This document shows positions 8,493 to 18,058 of a stretch of 64,000 nt of DNA, piece after piece (position 1 is the first letter of the stretch; each line of letters begins with the position of its first letter). This DNA is from Haloarcula sp. DT43. Its GTDB lineage: Archaea; Halobacteriota; Halobacteria; Halobacteriales; Haloarculaceae. The stretch spans positions 1 to 64,000 of the forward strand of contig NZ_JAYMGZ010000006.1 in the NCBI RefSeq assembly GCF_037078405.1. Direction: 5' to 3'. The position numbers were made by a program, and so were the translations under genes. The notes under the pieces are model-generated. The model saw only the letters and a program-made list of their open reading frames with translations, was not told where the DNA came from and ran no database searches.

Positions 8493-11400
8493 TTATCGGT
8501 TGCTGTAGCTGCTGAGGATGTCCTTGTACTTCCACTCGGGATCGATTGGAAGCTGTTCGTCAACGTCACGGAGACTCCGCATCGGAGACCCCGGGAGGCG
8601 TTCGCTCGTCCATTGCCGGTCACTCAGCTGCACCTCGGAAATCGCACTGCGGGTGAGCTGGCTGACATCGTCACTGAACTCCGGTGGGACCTCCGAACCA
8701 CCGTACATGTCCACGAGAATGTTCTCGAGGTCAGCGTCATCGACCGTCGAGAGGAAGTCCTCGGCACGGTCACCGAAGTACATCTGTTCCCCGTCGTCGG
8801 TGTACATGTAGTGGTTGAGCAGAAGCGCCATGAACAGACCTGGCTGCGTCCGCTTGACGCTGTTCTTCGCCCACCGGTTCACTGAGACGGGTTCGACGAG
8901 TCGGTCGAGGAACTGGTGGTACTTCTCGAAGAAGTGGTAGTGACTCAGGTCGCGTTCCCGGATGGGGTGGAGGATGTTGAACACAAGCCCAGGGTGTGAT
9001 CGACCCGCCCGGGAACTGGACTGGATGTACTCAGCAGTGGCACGTGGCATCCCAAAGAACACCATCATGTTGAACCGTTCCACGTCCACCCCGTGACTGA
9101 TCATACTGGTGGCGGTCACCGTGTTGGGCCGGTAGGCAAGTAGCCAGGCGAGGCCCTCCCGAACTTCGGGGGAGGCGGCTCGGAGGGCGACCCGGAACTC
9201 CGTCCGTGGAGTTCTCTCATCGTCGAGTTCTCCCGCGAGGACATCACGCAGTTCCATGATGTCCGGGATGACCGCCTCGTCGACCAGGTCATCGTCGGCG
9301 AGGCTCTGCAGAAGAGACTTGTCCTCGTCCTCCTGCCATGGGTCGTCGAGCTGGTCCAGAATGGTCTGGACCTCCTCGAAGGGCGTCCCACCCGTCATGC
9401 GCTCTGAATTGAGCGGCGGGCGACCCTCCCCACGGAAGTATGCGTTCAGCTGGCTGACGAACGACTGGTCTAGCCGGTCTCCATCCTTCTTCGACAGCAG
9501 GTACGTCAGGCTCGTGCTGTAGAGCGTGAGGATGTCGATAATCTCAGCGATGGAGTCAGCCGACAGGGCCTCACTGGTGTCCGTCCCCTCGAGTTCGACG
9601 CCAGTGAGTAGGTCTTCGGGCGACTCCATCGCCATCAGGAGGAGATCCTGGACCTCCTCGTGGAAGGTGAAGAGCACATCGATGATGGAGTTGATGTGCG
9701 TCTTGCCGTGTGGGATGAGTCCCATGTAGTAGCGCTGTGTATCGGGCTGTTCCATCGCGTAGAAGTTCTCGCGCAGGAAGGGACCTGGCGACGGGAAGCG
9801 CTCTGCAGGACGGAGGAACAGATGGTACACTTGGTCCTCATAGGCCGTGATCGTCGCTGTCGGTGCGAGTATCTTCGTCTTCCCAGCATCGACAATCTCC
9901 TGAAGCGTCTGGACTCCGGTCTCGTAGTGGCCGTCGAAGCTCCCGACGCTCTCCTCGAGGAGGTGGAGCTCGTCTGGAACCATCAGCGATGGAGCCGGGT
10001 CGTACACCTCTATCGGCGACGCCATCATCTCGAACTCGTCTTTGTCGATATCACAGCCGTACTTCTCCGTGCACTCACCGAGGCTGGCGAAGCCGTGCGT
10101 CGGGCACTCGTACTCCATCTCCCCGGTCAGGATGTGTGCCATCTTCCGCTGGTACCCGACTGCAGTGATTTTGTCGATGGTTCCTGCCAGAATGCTCGGT
10201 ACGTAGCGGTAGAGCTCGTTATCGACGACGTGAATCGGGAGCTCGTCTTCCGCGTACACCTCTTGGGCTGCGGTCTCGCGCTTCTGCCAGTCACACTCGA
10301 AGGGGTTCCCAGTACAGACGTGAGCGAGGCGTATATCCTCCGTCACTCGCATCTCGACCCGTGAACCACAGGCTGGACAGCTCGGAACGACCTTCGCCTC
10401 CTCTCTGAGCTCCTTGTCTTGCTTGTAGCGCGTGAAGTTGTCGTTGTTGTAGCCCGTGAGCGCGTTCGGTGTGTTCTTCTTGCCGACGAGGAAGCCGACA
10501 CTGAACGGCCGGGATGGACGACTGCCGATGTCGTCCTGGTCACGGCGGACGAGGTCGGCGTACATGATCGTCTCCGACATCCGCTGAAGCTGCTGAAGCG
10601 ACAGGAGCCGGAGTGGGAATCGCGTCCACGTGGTCACCCCGAAGTGCTTGCCGCGGATACGGTCGAAGAACATGTTCCAGACGGCGACACCGAAGAACGC
10701 CTCGGACTTGCCGCCGCCAGTGGGAAACCAGAGCACGTCGACGACATCGAGGGCACCATCGGCCTCCTCGAAGCGCTCTGAGAGCTCCTCTTCGCCACGC
10801 CAGCTGATTTCATCCCACTCCTCGTACTCGCGGCCAGCGATATCGGGAACGAGCATGACGATGAACACGAGCTGGAATAGTCGCCATGTGTCGAAATCGT
10901 GCATCCGGTCCATGGACTCGTTCATCAGTTCGAACGCTCGCCCGACCGTGTCCGGATGTTCACGGAGCACGCGGATGCCACGTCGGAACCGGACGATTTC
11001 GCGCTCGAACGCGGCCTTGTCCTCTTCGAAGTCCTCGCGGTCGGCATCTGACCAGTCGCCGCGCTTGCTGTACTCCCGGAGGGCCTCCGGGTACGCGGTT
11101 TCGAGGTACTCGTCCATGGCGTCCGCGACCGACTCCAGTACCTCATAGCCGCCGCCGTGAAGGTCAGCGAGTTCGCTAAATGCAGGGTTCACTTCCCGGT
11201 CAGCGGACTCATAGACCCGCTGGCGGTACTGGGGGATGAAGTCCGTTTGGACGTGGTCGGTGTGCGGGTCTGCCCGAGGCGCGGATCGCCCAGGCGTGGC
11301 ATCACCGAGCGTTTCCTCATAGTCCGGCGCAGTTATCGTGCAGTTCCGGCCGTGCCCCCAGAGGTCACGGTTGTAGCGGAAGTCCTCGGGAAGTGGGTCG

Positions 11401-12293
11401 AACGTGAAGGGGGTAAACTCCACGTCGCCGTTCGCCTGGAGGTCAAGCTGAACCTCGAACAGCGTTGGATCGCGGAGCGTGTAGATGTAGTCCCGTTTCG
11501 GCTGTGTGCCCGTGTTTGTGACCTCGATGTCGAGCAGGAGTTCGTTCCCGTTGCTCTCCCGGTCCTCGGTGGTGGTGATCTGTACCGACAGGTCCCAGTC
11601 CGGTATCGCTGGTGTCCCATCTCGTTCCTCGAGGTAGTCGTCGAACGCGCTCTCGCTTTCGAGAACGTAGCTCGGGACATCCTCGTCCGGCTTGTCGTCT
11701 CCGTTATCGAGGTAGATGTCGTCGCGTGCTACAGCCCGTTCACGAGCATCTTCTACAGCCGTTCGAACCGCTTCGGCGGTGCGCTCCTGCACGACCTCCG
11801 GGGTTGTCCGGGTCCCACCCGCAATAGCCTCGTAGGGAACCTCGATCGACGGCACCTCCAGTTCGAGCCGGTCAAAGACCGGAAGGAGCGTTGTATTCTC
11901 CGTATCGTCGTCATCGCGGTCTGCCAGCGAGACGTACTCCTCGCGCCGGTCCATCTCCTCGTAGGTCGGGTTCACACGCACCCACACGCTCCCCGTGATG
12001 TCGAGAGAGATTGTATCTCCCGCAGACCCGTTTCGGATGCGGGTCATGGTGCCGATGGCGCTGGGCTCCATTTTCGACTGGAGGTCGTCATCACTGTCTT
12101 CGAGGTCGCTGTTCGCCTCCGGGGCCAGTGCCCCGGCGAAGAACTTGTCACTCGGGGCGTCGCGCTTGACCCGCGCGTTCTCCCCCTCGAGATTGCCGCT
12201 CACCCGATCAGTGATGCGCTTCCTGAGGTGTCGTGCGATGCGTTCCTCGTCGTCCGGAGGTCCGTCGTCCGAGTCAGGCTGGGACCCTGTCAT
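8493..12293 (-). CDS. drmA: DISARM helicase DrmA
   Basis: A 1266-residue SF2 helicase. Walker A is FPTGGGKS at 523-530, with the unusual Gly-rich loop typical of DUF1998-associated helicases. The DEXH box reads DELHLL, motif III is APTATI, and C-terminal motifs V and VI are visible as SHGVDVERFN and QSSSRAGRSHPG. An inserted zinc-finger-like element (CPACGS...CTGNPFEC) follows the first helicase lobe. The long acidic N-terminus is family-typical. DrmA is the ATPase core of DISARM together with DrmB. A TTTAAG TATA-like box at 12324-12330 and a perfect inverted repeat at 12337-12384 lie immediately upstream, so the short leader and probable regulation can be read directly. Confidence 0.92.
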   Translation of the reverse strand: MTGSQPDSDDGPPDDEERIARHLRKRITDRVSGNLEGENARVKRDAPSDKFFAGALAPEANSDLEDSDDDLQSKMEPSAIGTMTRIRNGSAGDTISLDITGSVWVRVNPTYEEMDRREEYVSLADRDDDDTENTTLLPVFDRLELEVPSIEVPYEAIAGGTRTTPEVVQERTAEAVRTAVEDARERAVARDDIYLDNGDDKPDEDVPSYVLESESAFDDYLEERDGTPAIPDWDLSVQITTTEDRESNGNELLLDIEVTNTGTQPKRDYIYTLRDPTLFEVQLDLQANGDVEFTPFTFDPLPEDFRYNRDLWGHGRNCTITAPDYEETLGDATPGRSAPRADPHTDHVQTDFIPQYRQRVYESADREVNPAFSELADLHGGGYEVLESVADAMDEYLETAYPEALREYSKRGDWSDADREDFEEDKAAFEREIVRFRRGIRVLREHPDTVGRAFELMNESMDRMHDFDTWRLFQLVFIVMLVPDIAGREYEEWDEISWRGEEELSERFEEADGALDVVDVLWFPTGGGKSEAFFGVAVWNMFFDRIRGKHFGVTTWTRFPLRLLSLQQLQRMSETIMYADLVRRDQDDIGSRPSRPFSVGFLVGKKNTPNALTGYNNDNFTRYKQDKELREEAKVVPSCPACGSRVEMRVTEDIRLAHVCTGNPFECDWQKRETAAQEVYAEDELPIHVVDNELYRYVPSILAGTIDKITAVGYQRKMAHILTGEMEYECPTHGFASLGECTEKYGCDIDKDEFEMMASPIEVYDPAPSLMVPDELHLLEESVGSFDGHYETGVQTLQEIVDAGKTKILAPTATITAYEDQVYHLFLRPAERFPSPGPFLRENFYAMEQPDTQRYYMGLIPHGKTHINSIIDVLFTFHEEVQDLLLMAMESPEDLLTGVELEGTDTSEALSADSIAEIIDILTLYSTSLTYLLSKKDGDRLDQSFVSQLNAYFRGEGRPPLNSERMTGGTPFEEVQTILDQLDDPWQEDEDKSLLQSLADDDLVDEAVIPDIMELRDVLAGELDDERTPRTEFRVALRAASPEVREGLAWLLAYRPNTVTATSMISHGVDVERFNMMVFFGMPRATAEYIQSSSRAGRSHPGLVFNILHPIRERDLSHYHFFEKYHQFLDRLVEPVSVNRWAKNSVKRTQPGLFMALLLNHYMYTDDGEQMYFGDRAEDFLSTVDDADLENILVDMYGGSEVPPEFSDDVSQLTRSAISEVQLSDRQWTSERLPGSPMRSLRDVDEQLPIDPEWKYKDILSSYSNR

Positions 12294-12323
12294 GTTGCGC
12301 CTAGCACAACTTATGCTATCCCA

Positions 12324-12330
12324 CTTAAAC
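12324..12330 (-). promoter_or_regulatory. putative TATA box of drmABC
   Basis: On the minus strand the bases read GTTTAAG, preceded by purines as in haloarchaeal BRE-TATA elements. It is about 34 nt upstream of the drmA ATG, which predicts a leader of only a few bases. Confidence 0.5.
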
Positions 12331-12336
12331 CTTTAC

Positions 12337-12384
12337 CTCAGACCAGTACCTTAAACAAGAGCGATAGCTCGGTACTGGTCTGAG
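12337..12384. promoter_or_regulatory. perfect 14-bp inverted repeat in the drmA/drmMI promoter region, candidate operator
   Basis: CTCAGACCAGTACC at 12337-12350 is repeated in exact inverse as GGTACTGGTCTGAG at 12371-12384, with 20 bases between the arms. It lies directly behind the putative drmA TATA box, between two divergent defence genes. A two-arm site of this regularity is likely to bind a dimeric regulator, controlling drmABC and perhaps drmMI. I did not notice another copy in the window. Confidence 0.6.
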
Positions 12385-12425
12385 ATTTTAGCGCCGTGCG
12401 CGTGCGAGCAGCGCATGCGCGTCCC

Positions 12426-12445
12426 GCGTGTGCGCTCGCACACGC
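12426..12445. repeat. GC-rich palindrome upstream of drmMI
   Basis: GCGTGTGCG, two bases, then CGCACACGC: a perfect 9-bp inverted repeat inside an alternating purine-pyrimidine CG-rich patch (about 12394-12448) that contrasts with the AT-rich DNA around it. It may form a hairpin in the 5' leader of drmMI, act as a second operator, or stop leftward transcription. Confidence 0.45.
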
Positions 12446-12560
12446 GCAACCCCTTGATAGAAATCATCAGACAGCCCTCTTCATCAAGTGTTATGTATCA
12501 GAAGTTCCCTGTCTGTATATCAACAGGAGGCGTCCCCTTGGCGCTTCCAATTCAACACAC

Positions 12561-15500
12561 ATGTCTCAGCAATCTCACCCCTACCGCACGAATCGGGACC
12601 TCTTTTCTAACCATTATCTCAATGAGCATCTTCGGCAGACGGAGCCCTGGGAAGAAGTCGACCAGGACGAGATTCGTGATACTTATCAGGAGATTCGAGA
12701 GCTCTGGGAGGACAAGAAGCACAGAGTCGAGGACTACAACGAGTCCTCACTTGAGGATAACTTTATTCGCCCGATGTTCGACCTTCTCGGTATTCCGTTC
12801 GAAGTCGAGCAAACGGTACAACGCAACGCTCGGCGTCCGGACTACGGTTTTTTCCCGAGCAGCGACGCAGGCGATGCGGCATATGACCGTGATGACTTCT
12901 ACGAGGAGGCAATAGCTGTCGCTGACGCAAAGCGATGGGGCCGGAAGCTCGACACCCGTGGCAAAGAGAAACGTGACTTCGAGAACCCGAGCTATCAGAT
13001 CCACCGATATCTCCAGGAGACGCCACCTCAGTGGGCGGTCCTAACGAACGGTGAGAAGTGGCGGCTCTACTACGGACCGACGAGTCACCGACTGGACTCC
13101 TTCTATGAGATTGATCTCCCTGAACTCCTCGACATCGTGGACGAGGAGAATGACTTTGAAGCATTCAAGGAGTTCTACCTGTTCTTCCGTCAGGAAGCGT
13201 TCCTCCCCGACAAGACGGGTGACTGCTTCCTCGACGACATTTACGACGAGAGTAATACCTTCGCCGAGGCGCTTGGGGAGGACCTCCAAGAGAACATCTA
13301 CGAGGCGATTCGCGTGCTCGCAGAGGGATTCCTCGATACGAACGATGACCTCAACGAAGAGACACTGGTTGAGGATCTTGAATTCCTTGACAAATCGTCC
13401 GATTTCGAACAGGCACGACTCGATCTCATCCACGACAGTTCACTCATCTATCTCTACCGGCTCATCTTCGTTCTCTACGCCGAAAGTGAGGGACGAAATC
13501 TCCTCCCGACAGACAACGAGATCTACAGCGGGAGTTATAGTATAAACGAGCTGAAACAGGAAGTGGTTGAGAATCGGGACGCGACCCAGCAGCACTATCA
13601 GACGTGGCAGACTGAACTCTGGGATCAGCTCGACGAACTGTTCGTCCTCATCGACCAGGGAAGCCAGGGACAGGGCATTCCGAAGAAAGATCTCTACATC
13701 CCGGCGTACAACGGTGGTCTATTCCGAACGAGCCCAGATGAGGACGACAGCGTCGAGTCGCAGTTCCTCTCGAACTACGAAGTCGGCGACGCGTATATCG
13801 CTGAGGTCATTGAATTACTCACTCGCCACGAAGCCGACAAAGGCAAAGGAAAGGTGTTCGTCGACTACTCCTCGCTGGACGAGCGGAACCTCGGTTCGAT
13901 TTACGAGGGCCTGCTGGAGTACAAACTTGACGTGGCCGACGAGCCATTGACCGTCGACGATGGTAAATATACTCCTGCCGAGGAAGACGATGACATCGCG
14001 GTCAAGACTGGAGATGTGTATCTCCGCACTGACGACGGGGAACGCAAGGCCACAGGGTCCTACTATACGCCCGAGTACGTCGTCGAGTACATCGTTGACG
14101 AGACGCTCGGACCACTGGTCGATGAGATACAGGAGGACCTCATGTCCCAGAGTGCGGACACGACTCATAGCCGGGAAGGCGGGTTCGCTGACGAGTTCGC
14201 TGAGCAAATCTTCGACCTCACTGTGTTGGATCCCGCGATGGGAAGTGGACATTTTCCGGTCAACGCAGTGGACTATCTCGCTAGGAAGATCATTGATGCC
14301 CAAGAAAAGCAGGACCGACAGGCGATGGACGCTGCAGACGCGGAGGTTCGAGCACCGACAACCGAGGACGGAGAACTACGCGACATCAATTGGGCGCGCC
14401 GAAAGGTCGCTCAGCGGTGTATTTACGGCGTAGACGTTAATCCGCTAGCGACAGAGCTGGCAAAGGTTTCTCTTTGGCTGCGGACGCTCGCTGCGGAGCA
14501 GCCGCTCGCGTTCCTTGACCACCACCTCAAAACAGGAAACTCGCTCGTCGGGAGTGACATCGAAGACGTACTGTCCGACGGCGACGACGAGATTACGGAG
14601 GATGGCCAGCTAACCCTCCAGCAGTCGTTCGACCACACTCGCCAACGTGCAATGGAGCACGTCACTGATCGCTTCCAAGACCTGCTCAACATCGACAATG
14701 AAACACTGGAAGACGCAAAGGAGATGGAAGCAGTTTACGAAGATGTACGTGATGACCCTCTGTACCGGAAGCTATTGGCGATGGCTAACGTCCACACCGC
14801 CGACGCTTTCGGGCTTGATGTACCCGATGACGCCGACGAGCGCATGGCCCGTGCTCTTCACAGTGAGGCGTGGGAGAATATCGAGGAACAGGACTGGTTC
14901 AAGTCGGCTCAGGCAATGGCCGATGATGAGCGCTTCTTCCACTGGGAGCTGGAGTTCCCGATGGCATTCTACGATCAAGACGGGAAGCGGAAGACTGATG
15001 CTGGATTTGACGCGGTAATCGGGAATCCGCCGTACGTAAAGATTCAGAATCTTCGCGGTAGTCAACCAGAGTTTGCTGAATTTCTTGATGAACAATATAT
15101 GACCTCTACTGGACGATTCGATATTTACGCGGCATTTGTCGAGATGGGCAGCCAATTGGCTGCTGGAAAGAATCTTTCGTATATTCTCCCCAACAAGTTC
15201 TTCGAATCCAGCGCAGGAGAAGGCCTTAGAGAATACATCACAAGTAACGGACTATTAGAGAAAATCCTTGACTTCGGCCGTCACCAAGTGTTCGAGGGGG
15301 CGACGACGTACACATGTATTCTGATGCTCGGAGCAGGTGAAAAATTCGAGTATGGCCAAATCAATCAATCTTCCAGAGAGATTCAGAATCTCAATGAGGT
15401 GCAGTTCACTACAATAGACTCTGATGAACTTGGTGATGAGCCATGGATACTCACAGGGCCGAGAGAGCGGGAACTACTGAACCGGATTGAAGAATCTGGA

Positions 15501-16886
15501 ACACCGCTCGGTCAGTACACCGAGTATATTTCGGAAGGAATCGTGTCCGGAGATAACCAGGTACTCTTTGTAGAGATTCTTGATAATGGAGAGGAGATAA
15601 CAGAAGTCAGAACACAGATAGACGAGAAAGTCCGTGAGCTTGAATCAGAAATCGTTCACCCTCTCTCAATGGGTGACGAAATTAATCGGTATGCCAAGCC
15701 GGACGCAAGTATGGGTGTAATCTATGCGTACGAGGAAACCAACTCAGGGACCGACCTAATCCCAGAGCAGCGGCTGGAATCGGACTATCCTAAGGTGTAT
15801 GACTATCTTAGTGAGTATCGTTCTCGACTCGAAGATAGGGGAAGCAAGTCAATGAACTATCCTTCATGGTACTCCCTATGGTGCCCACGCGAGAAAGAGC
15901 TGTTCGAATCGAAAAAACTTCTCACACCCGATATCTGTCAGCATCCGAAATTCACGGAAGATAGACAAGGAAGAAATTATTTCGCAGACACGACTTACGG
16001 ACTGGTACTTAATAAGAACTCAAAATCGCAGAGGAAATTCTTCCTATCGGTACTGAACAGTAGCCTCACCTGGTTCTATATATATCATACGAGTCCCGTT
16101 CTCCGAGGAGATTTCCGCCGGTTCAAAACAACATATCTCGAAACCCTACCGATCATTCAAAAACGACCATCTGGGAATATTAAAAGCCTCTCAGAGGCGT
16201 GGGGTCAGAATGGATTCGAAAATAAAGCTAGAAACTCTCCTATTGACGCGCTTGTTTTCCTAGGAGAAAAGATGGGGGAGCTTCACGACTCTCGCAATAC
16301 ACTCAATCTCAATCTCTTCGAGTACCTTGGTAACTACACAAAAGGACCCAATCTCCCCGATATCGGCCTTTTCCAACCCACTGCATCAAATATTCTCGAT
16401 GCCACCACTGAGGAGTACGAGAAACTGCAGATCGAACGCGCCCGTACGAAATGTAACGACTCGACAGTCACCATCGAAGTGACAGCACGTTACAAGCCGG
16501 AAGAAGAGGACGAGTTCGAGACTGATACCTATGGCTACACGGAGACGGAGTTCGTCAAGGCGTTCACGCTCACGAACTTGAGCGAAGAGGAGGAAGCACT
16601 CGTCGAGGCATTCGTTCCCGTCGTCGTTGAGGAGGAGATTGGGGATTTCTCCGACGGGGCTGGGAAGACAATCTCTCTCATGGATCGATTGAAAGATATC
16701 ACCCTACCTGACCCCGATGACGTGGCTGACGATCTCCGGCGCTACATCGAGACAAAAGAACGAGCCGACGAACTTGACGAGAAAATCGAGAAGACCGACC
16801 AGCTCATCGACGAGATTGTTTACGACCTCTACGACCTGACTGATGAGGAAATCGAGATAGTGGAAGAAGCGGTCGCCGACGACTGA
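12561..16886 (+). CDS. drmMI: DISARM adenine-N6 DNA methyltransferase DrmMI
   Basis: A 1441-residue N6-adenine methyltransferase. Motif I is DPAMGSGHF and motif IV is GNPPYVKIQ; the large C-terminal target-recognition half and a final coiled segment follow. The N-terminal 130 residues resemble a PD-(D/E)XK nuclease module: RRPDYGFF with D94, then VADAKRWG with D122 and K124, as in type IIG-like enzymes. DrmMI marks host DNA so that DISARM spares it. ATG 12561 was chosen over the upstream frame extension from 12396, which is a CG-rich non-protein-like leader. It is divergent from drmABC and co-directional with drmD, with an opposed HNH gene in between. A PglX-type BREX methylase was considered; the neighbours favour DISARM. 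Confidence 0.88.
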   Translation: MSQQSHPYRTNRDLFSNHYLNEHLRQTEPWEEVDQDEIRDTYQEIRELWEDKKHRVEDYNESSLEDNFIRPMFDLLGIPFEVEQTVQRNARRPDYGFFPSSDAGDAAYDRDDFYEEAIAVADAKRWGRKLDTRGKEKRDFENPSYQIHRYLQETPPQWAVLTNGEKWRLYYGPTSHRLDSFYEIDLPELLDIVDEENDFEAFKEFYLFFRQEAFLPDKTGDCFLDDIYDESNTFAEALGEDLQENIYEAIRVLAEGFLDTNDDLNEETLVEDLEFLDKSSDFEQARLDLIHDSSLIYLYRLIFVLYAESEGRNLLPTDNEIYSGSYSINELKQEVVENRDATQQHYQTWQTELWDQLDELFVLIDQGSQGQGIPKKDLYIPAYNGGLFRTSPDEDDSVESQFLSNYEVGDAYIAEVIELLTRHEADKGKGKVFVDYSSLDERNLGSIYEGLLEYKLDVADEPLTVDDGKYTPAEEDDDIAVKTGDVYLRTDDGERKATGSYYTPEYVVEYIVDETLGPLVDEIQEDLMSQSADTTHSREGGFADEFAEQIFDLTVLDPAMGSGHFPVNAVDYLARKIIDAQEKQDRQAMDAADAEVRAPTTEDGELRDINWARRKVAQRCIYGVDVNPLATELAKVSLWLRTLAAEQPLAFLDHHLKTGNSLVGSDIEDVLSDGDDEITEDGQLTLQQSFDHTRQRAMEHVTDRFQDLLNIDNETLEDAKEMEAVYEDVRDDPLYRKLLAMANVHTADAFGLDVPDDADERMARALHSEAWENIEEQDWFKSAQAMADDERFFHWELEFPMAFYDQDGKRKTDAGFDAVIGNPPYVKIQNLRGSQPEFAEFLDEQYMTSTGRFDIYAAFVEMGSQLAAGKNLSYILPNKFFESSAGEGLREYITSNGLLEKILDFGRHQVFEGATTYTCILMLGAGEKFEYGQINQSSREIQNLNEVQFTTIDSDELGDEPWILTGPRERELLNRIEESGTPLGQYTEYISEGIVSGDNQVLFVEILDNGEEITEVRTQIDEKVRELESEIVHPLSMGDEINRYAKPDASMGVIYAYEETNSGTDLIPEQRLESDYPKVYDYLSEYRSRLEDRGSKSMNYPSWYSLWCPREKELFESKKLLTPDICQHPKFTEDRQGRNYFADTTYGLVLNKNSKSQRKFFLSVLNSSLTWFYIYHTSPVLRGDFRRFKTTYLETLPIIQKRPSGNIKSLSEAWGQNGFENKARNSPIDALVFLGEKMGELHDSRNTLNLNLFEYLGNYTKGPNLPDIGLFQPTASNILDATTEEYEKLQIERARTKCNDSTVTIEVTARYKPEEEDEFETDTYGYTETEFVKAFTLTNLSEEEEALVEAFVPVVVEEEIGDFSDGAGKTISLMDRLKDITLPDPDDVADDLRRYIETKERADELDEKIEKTDQLIDEIVYDLYDLTDEEIEIVEEAVADD

Positions 16887-16904
16887 GCTTCGGATACTCC
16901 AACA

Positions 16905-18029
16905 CTACAACCACGAAAGACCAGCATTTAGCTCCTCAAGGAAACCTGGCCGCACTTGAACTTCGGGCGGGAATACAATCGGTTCGCCCTCTTTTTCGGT
17001 TATTGTCTCACGAAGGAACGGATGTGCAGGCTCGAACGACGGACTCGTCCGTATCCGATACTCACTATCGACTGTGAATAGCGCGGCGTCGAACGCCCGG
17101 TGATGGAGTGAGTTCAGCACAAACACGTTCTCCGGATGCTCAGCGAGCTCTGGTCGCTGGCTCCGAGGTAACACGTGAGCCAGATCAAGCAGAGCCTCTT
17201 CCTGGATGCCAGTCAGAGTACACGCCTGCTCATATCGCTCAAACGTTTCAGTCCTGAACGTGTCGCTCACGGCAACTTCGGTCTGCTCGTAACGTCGAAT
17301 GGTTCCACCGACAGAATCGAGCAATTCGCCGGTCGGCCATTGCTTGATCTCTCCGGACCTCACCCACTGTTTCCAGACTTCGGGTGCGTTCTCAGAACTA
17401 TTCGTCCGTACACGGTCGTGTAGCCAGGAGACCGGGACCGAATGTGTGTTCAGGATCGAGAAGTGGAAGAGGTAGTTCGGAATCTGTGCTCCTGACTCGC
17501 CCTGATATGACCGAATCTCGAGGTGGTCGGGAACGCAGAGTCCACAGAACTCGACGGCGCCAGACTGTGGCTTCCGGAAGACGAGGACCGGTGGGACCTC
17601 CTCACGTCGCCCAGATGCCTTTCTGTCGAATGCTTCCTTGATTTTCTGGTTTTGCTTGGACTCGCCGTAGGGGTTGTCTGCCTTGGCATCGCCCCAGTAG
17701 CTGATGTATCCCGAATTGACAGCCAGTGTGTCTTCCCACGGGTCGTCGTGCTGAGAGACGCCCTTGTCGTTTGAGACGAGTATCAGTGCCGCCGGAGTAT
17801 CACTGCGGTCAGTTCCGAGGTCCCGAATACCGCCCGTGTTTTTGATGCCACTGTTCAGCGACCCTCGAATCCACCGTAGAAACTGGTCTTCTGAGTTCCG
17901 GTAGCTTCCCGTGTCCCGATATTGTTCGCCAACTTTGAACGCCCTATTCATGATTTTCGGGATGTGGGTTGGGGAGCGTTCATTCGAGACAGCGAGTACA
18001 TAATAAGAGACCTGAGTACGCAAAGACAT
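16905..18029 (-). CDS. HNH endonuclease with putative modified-base-reading N-terminal domain
   Basis: Codes for 374 aa. The C-terminus is an HNH_2-type nuclease: C270 in ACTLTG, H285 in LAHVLPRS, N301 in ENVFVLN and H310 in HHRAFDAALF. The first 200 residues (EDQFLRWIRG..., SGYISYWGDAK, PPVLVFRKPQSGAVEFCGLCVP) resemble the SRA-like reading domains of modification-dependent restriction enzymes; this half is judged from a few motifs and is less secure. ATG 18029 is preferred over 18137. It lies only 30 bases from the chosen start of divergent drmD, so both promoters must overlap the neighbouring coding DNA. In this position it could be an added effector that cuts foreign modified DNA. Confidence 0.65.
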   Translation of the reverse strand: MSLRTQVSYYVLAVSNERSPTHIPKIMNRAFKVGEQYRDTGSYRNSEDQFLRWIRGSLNSGIKNTGGIRDLGTDRSDTPAALILVSNDKGVSQHDDPWEDTLAVNSGYISYWGDAKADNPYGESKQNQKIKEAFDRKASGRREEVPPVLVFRKPQSGAVEFCGLCVPDHLEIRSYQGESGAQIPNYLFHFSILNTHSVPVSWLHDRVRTNSSENAPEVWKQWVRSGEIKQWPTGELLDSVGGTIRRYEQTEVAVSDTFRTETFERYEQACTLTGIQEEALLDLAHVLPRSQRPELAEHPENVFVLNSLHHRAFDAALFTVDSEYRIRTSPSFEPAHPFLRETITEKEGEPIVFPPEVQVRPGFLEELNAGLSWL

Positions 18030-18058
18030 TAAACCCGAGAGTCGCATCGGACCCATTA

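Noticed and set aside
12561-16886. Reading the adenine methyltransferase as BREX PglX
   Set aside because: No pglZ, brxC or brxL is present; drmA, drmB, drmC and drmD surround it.
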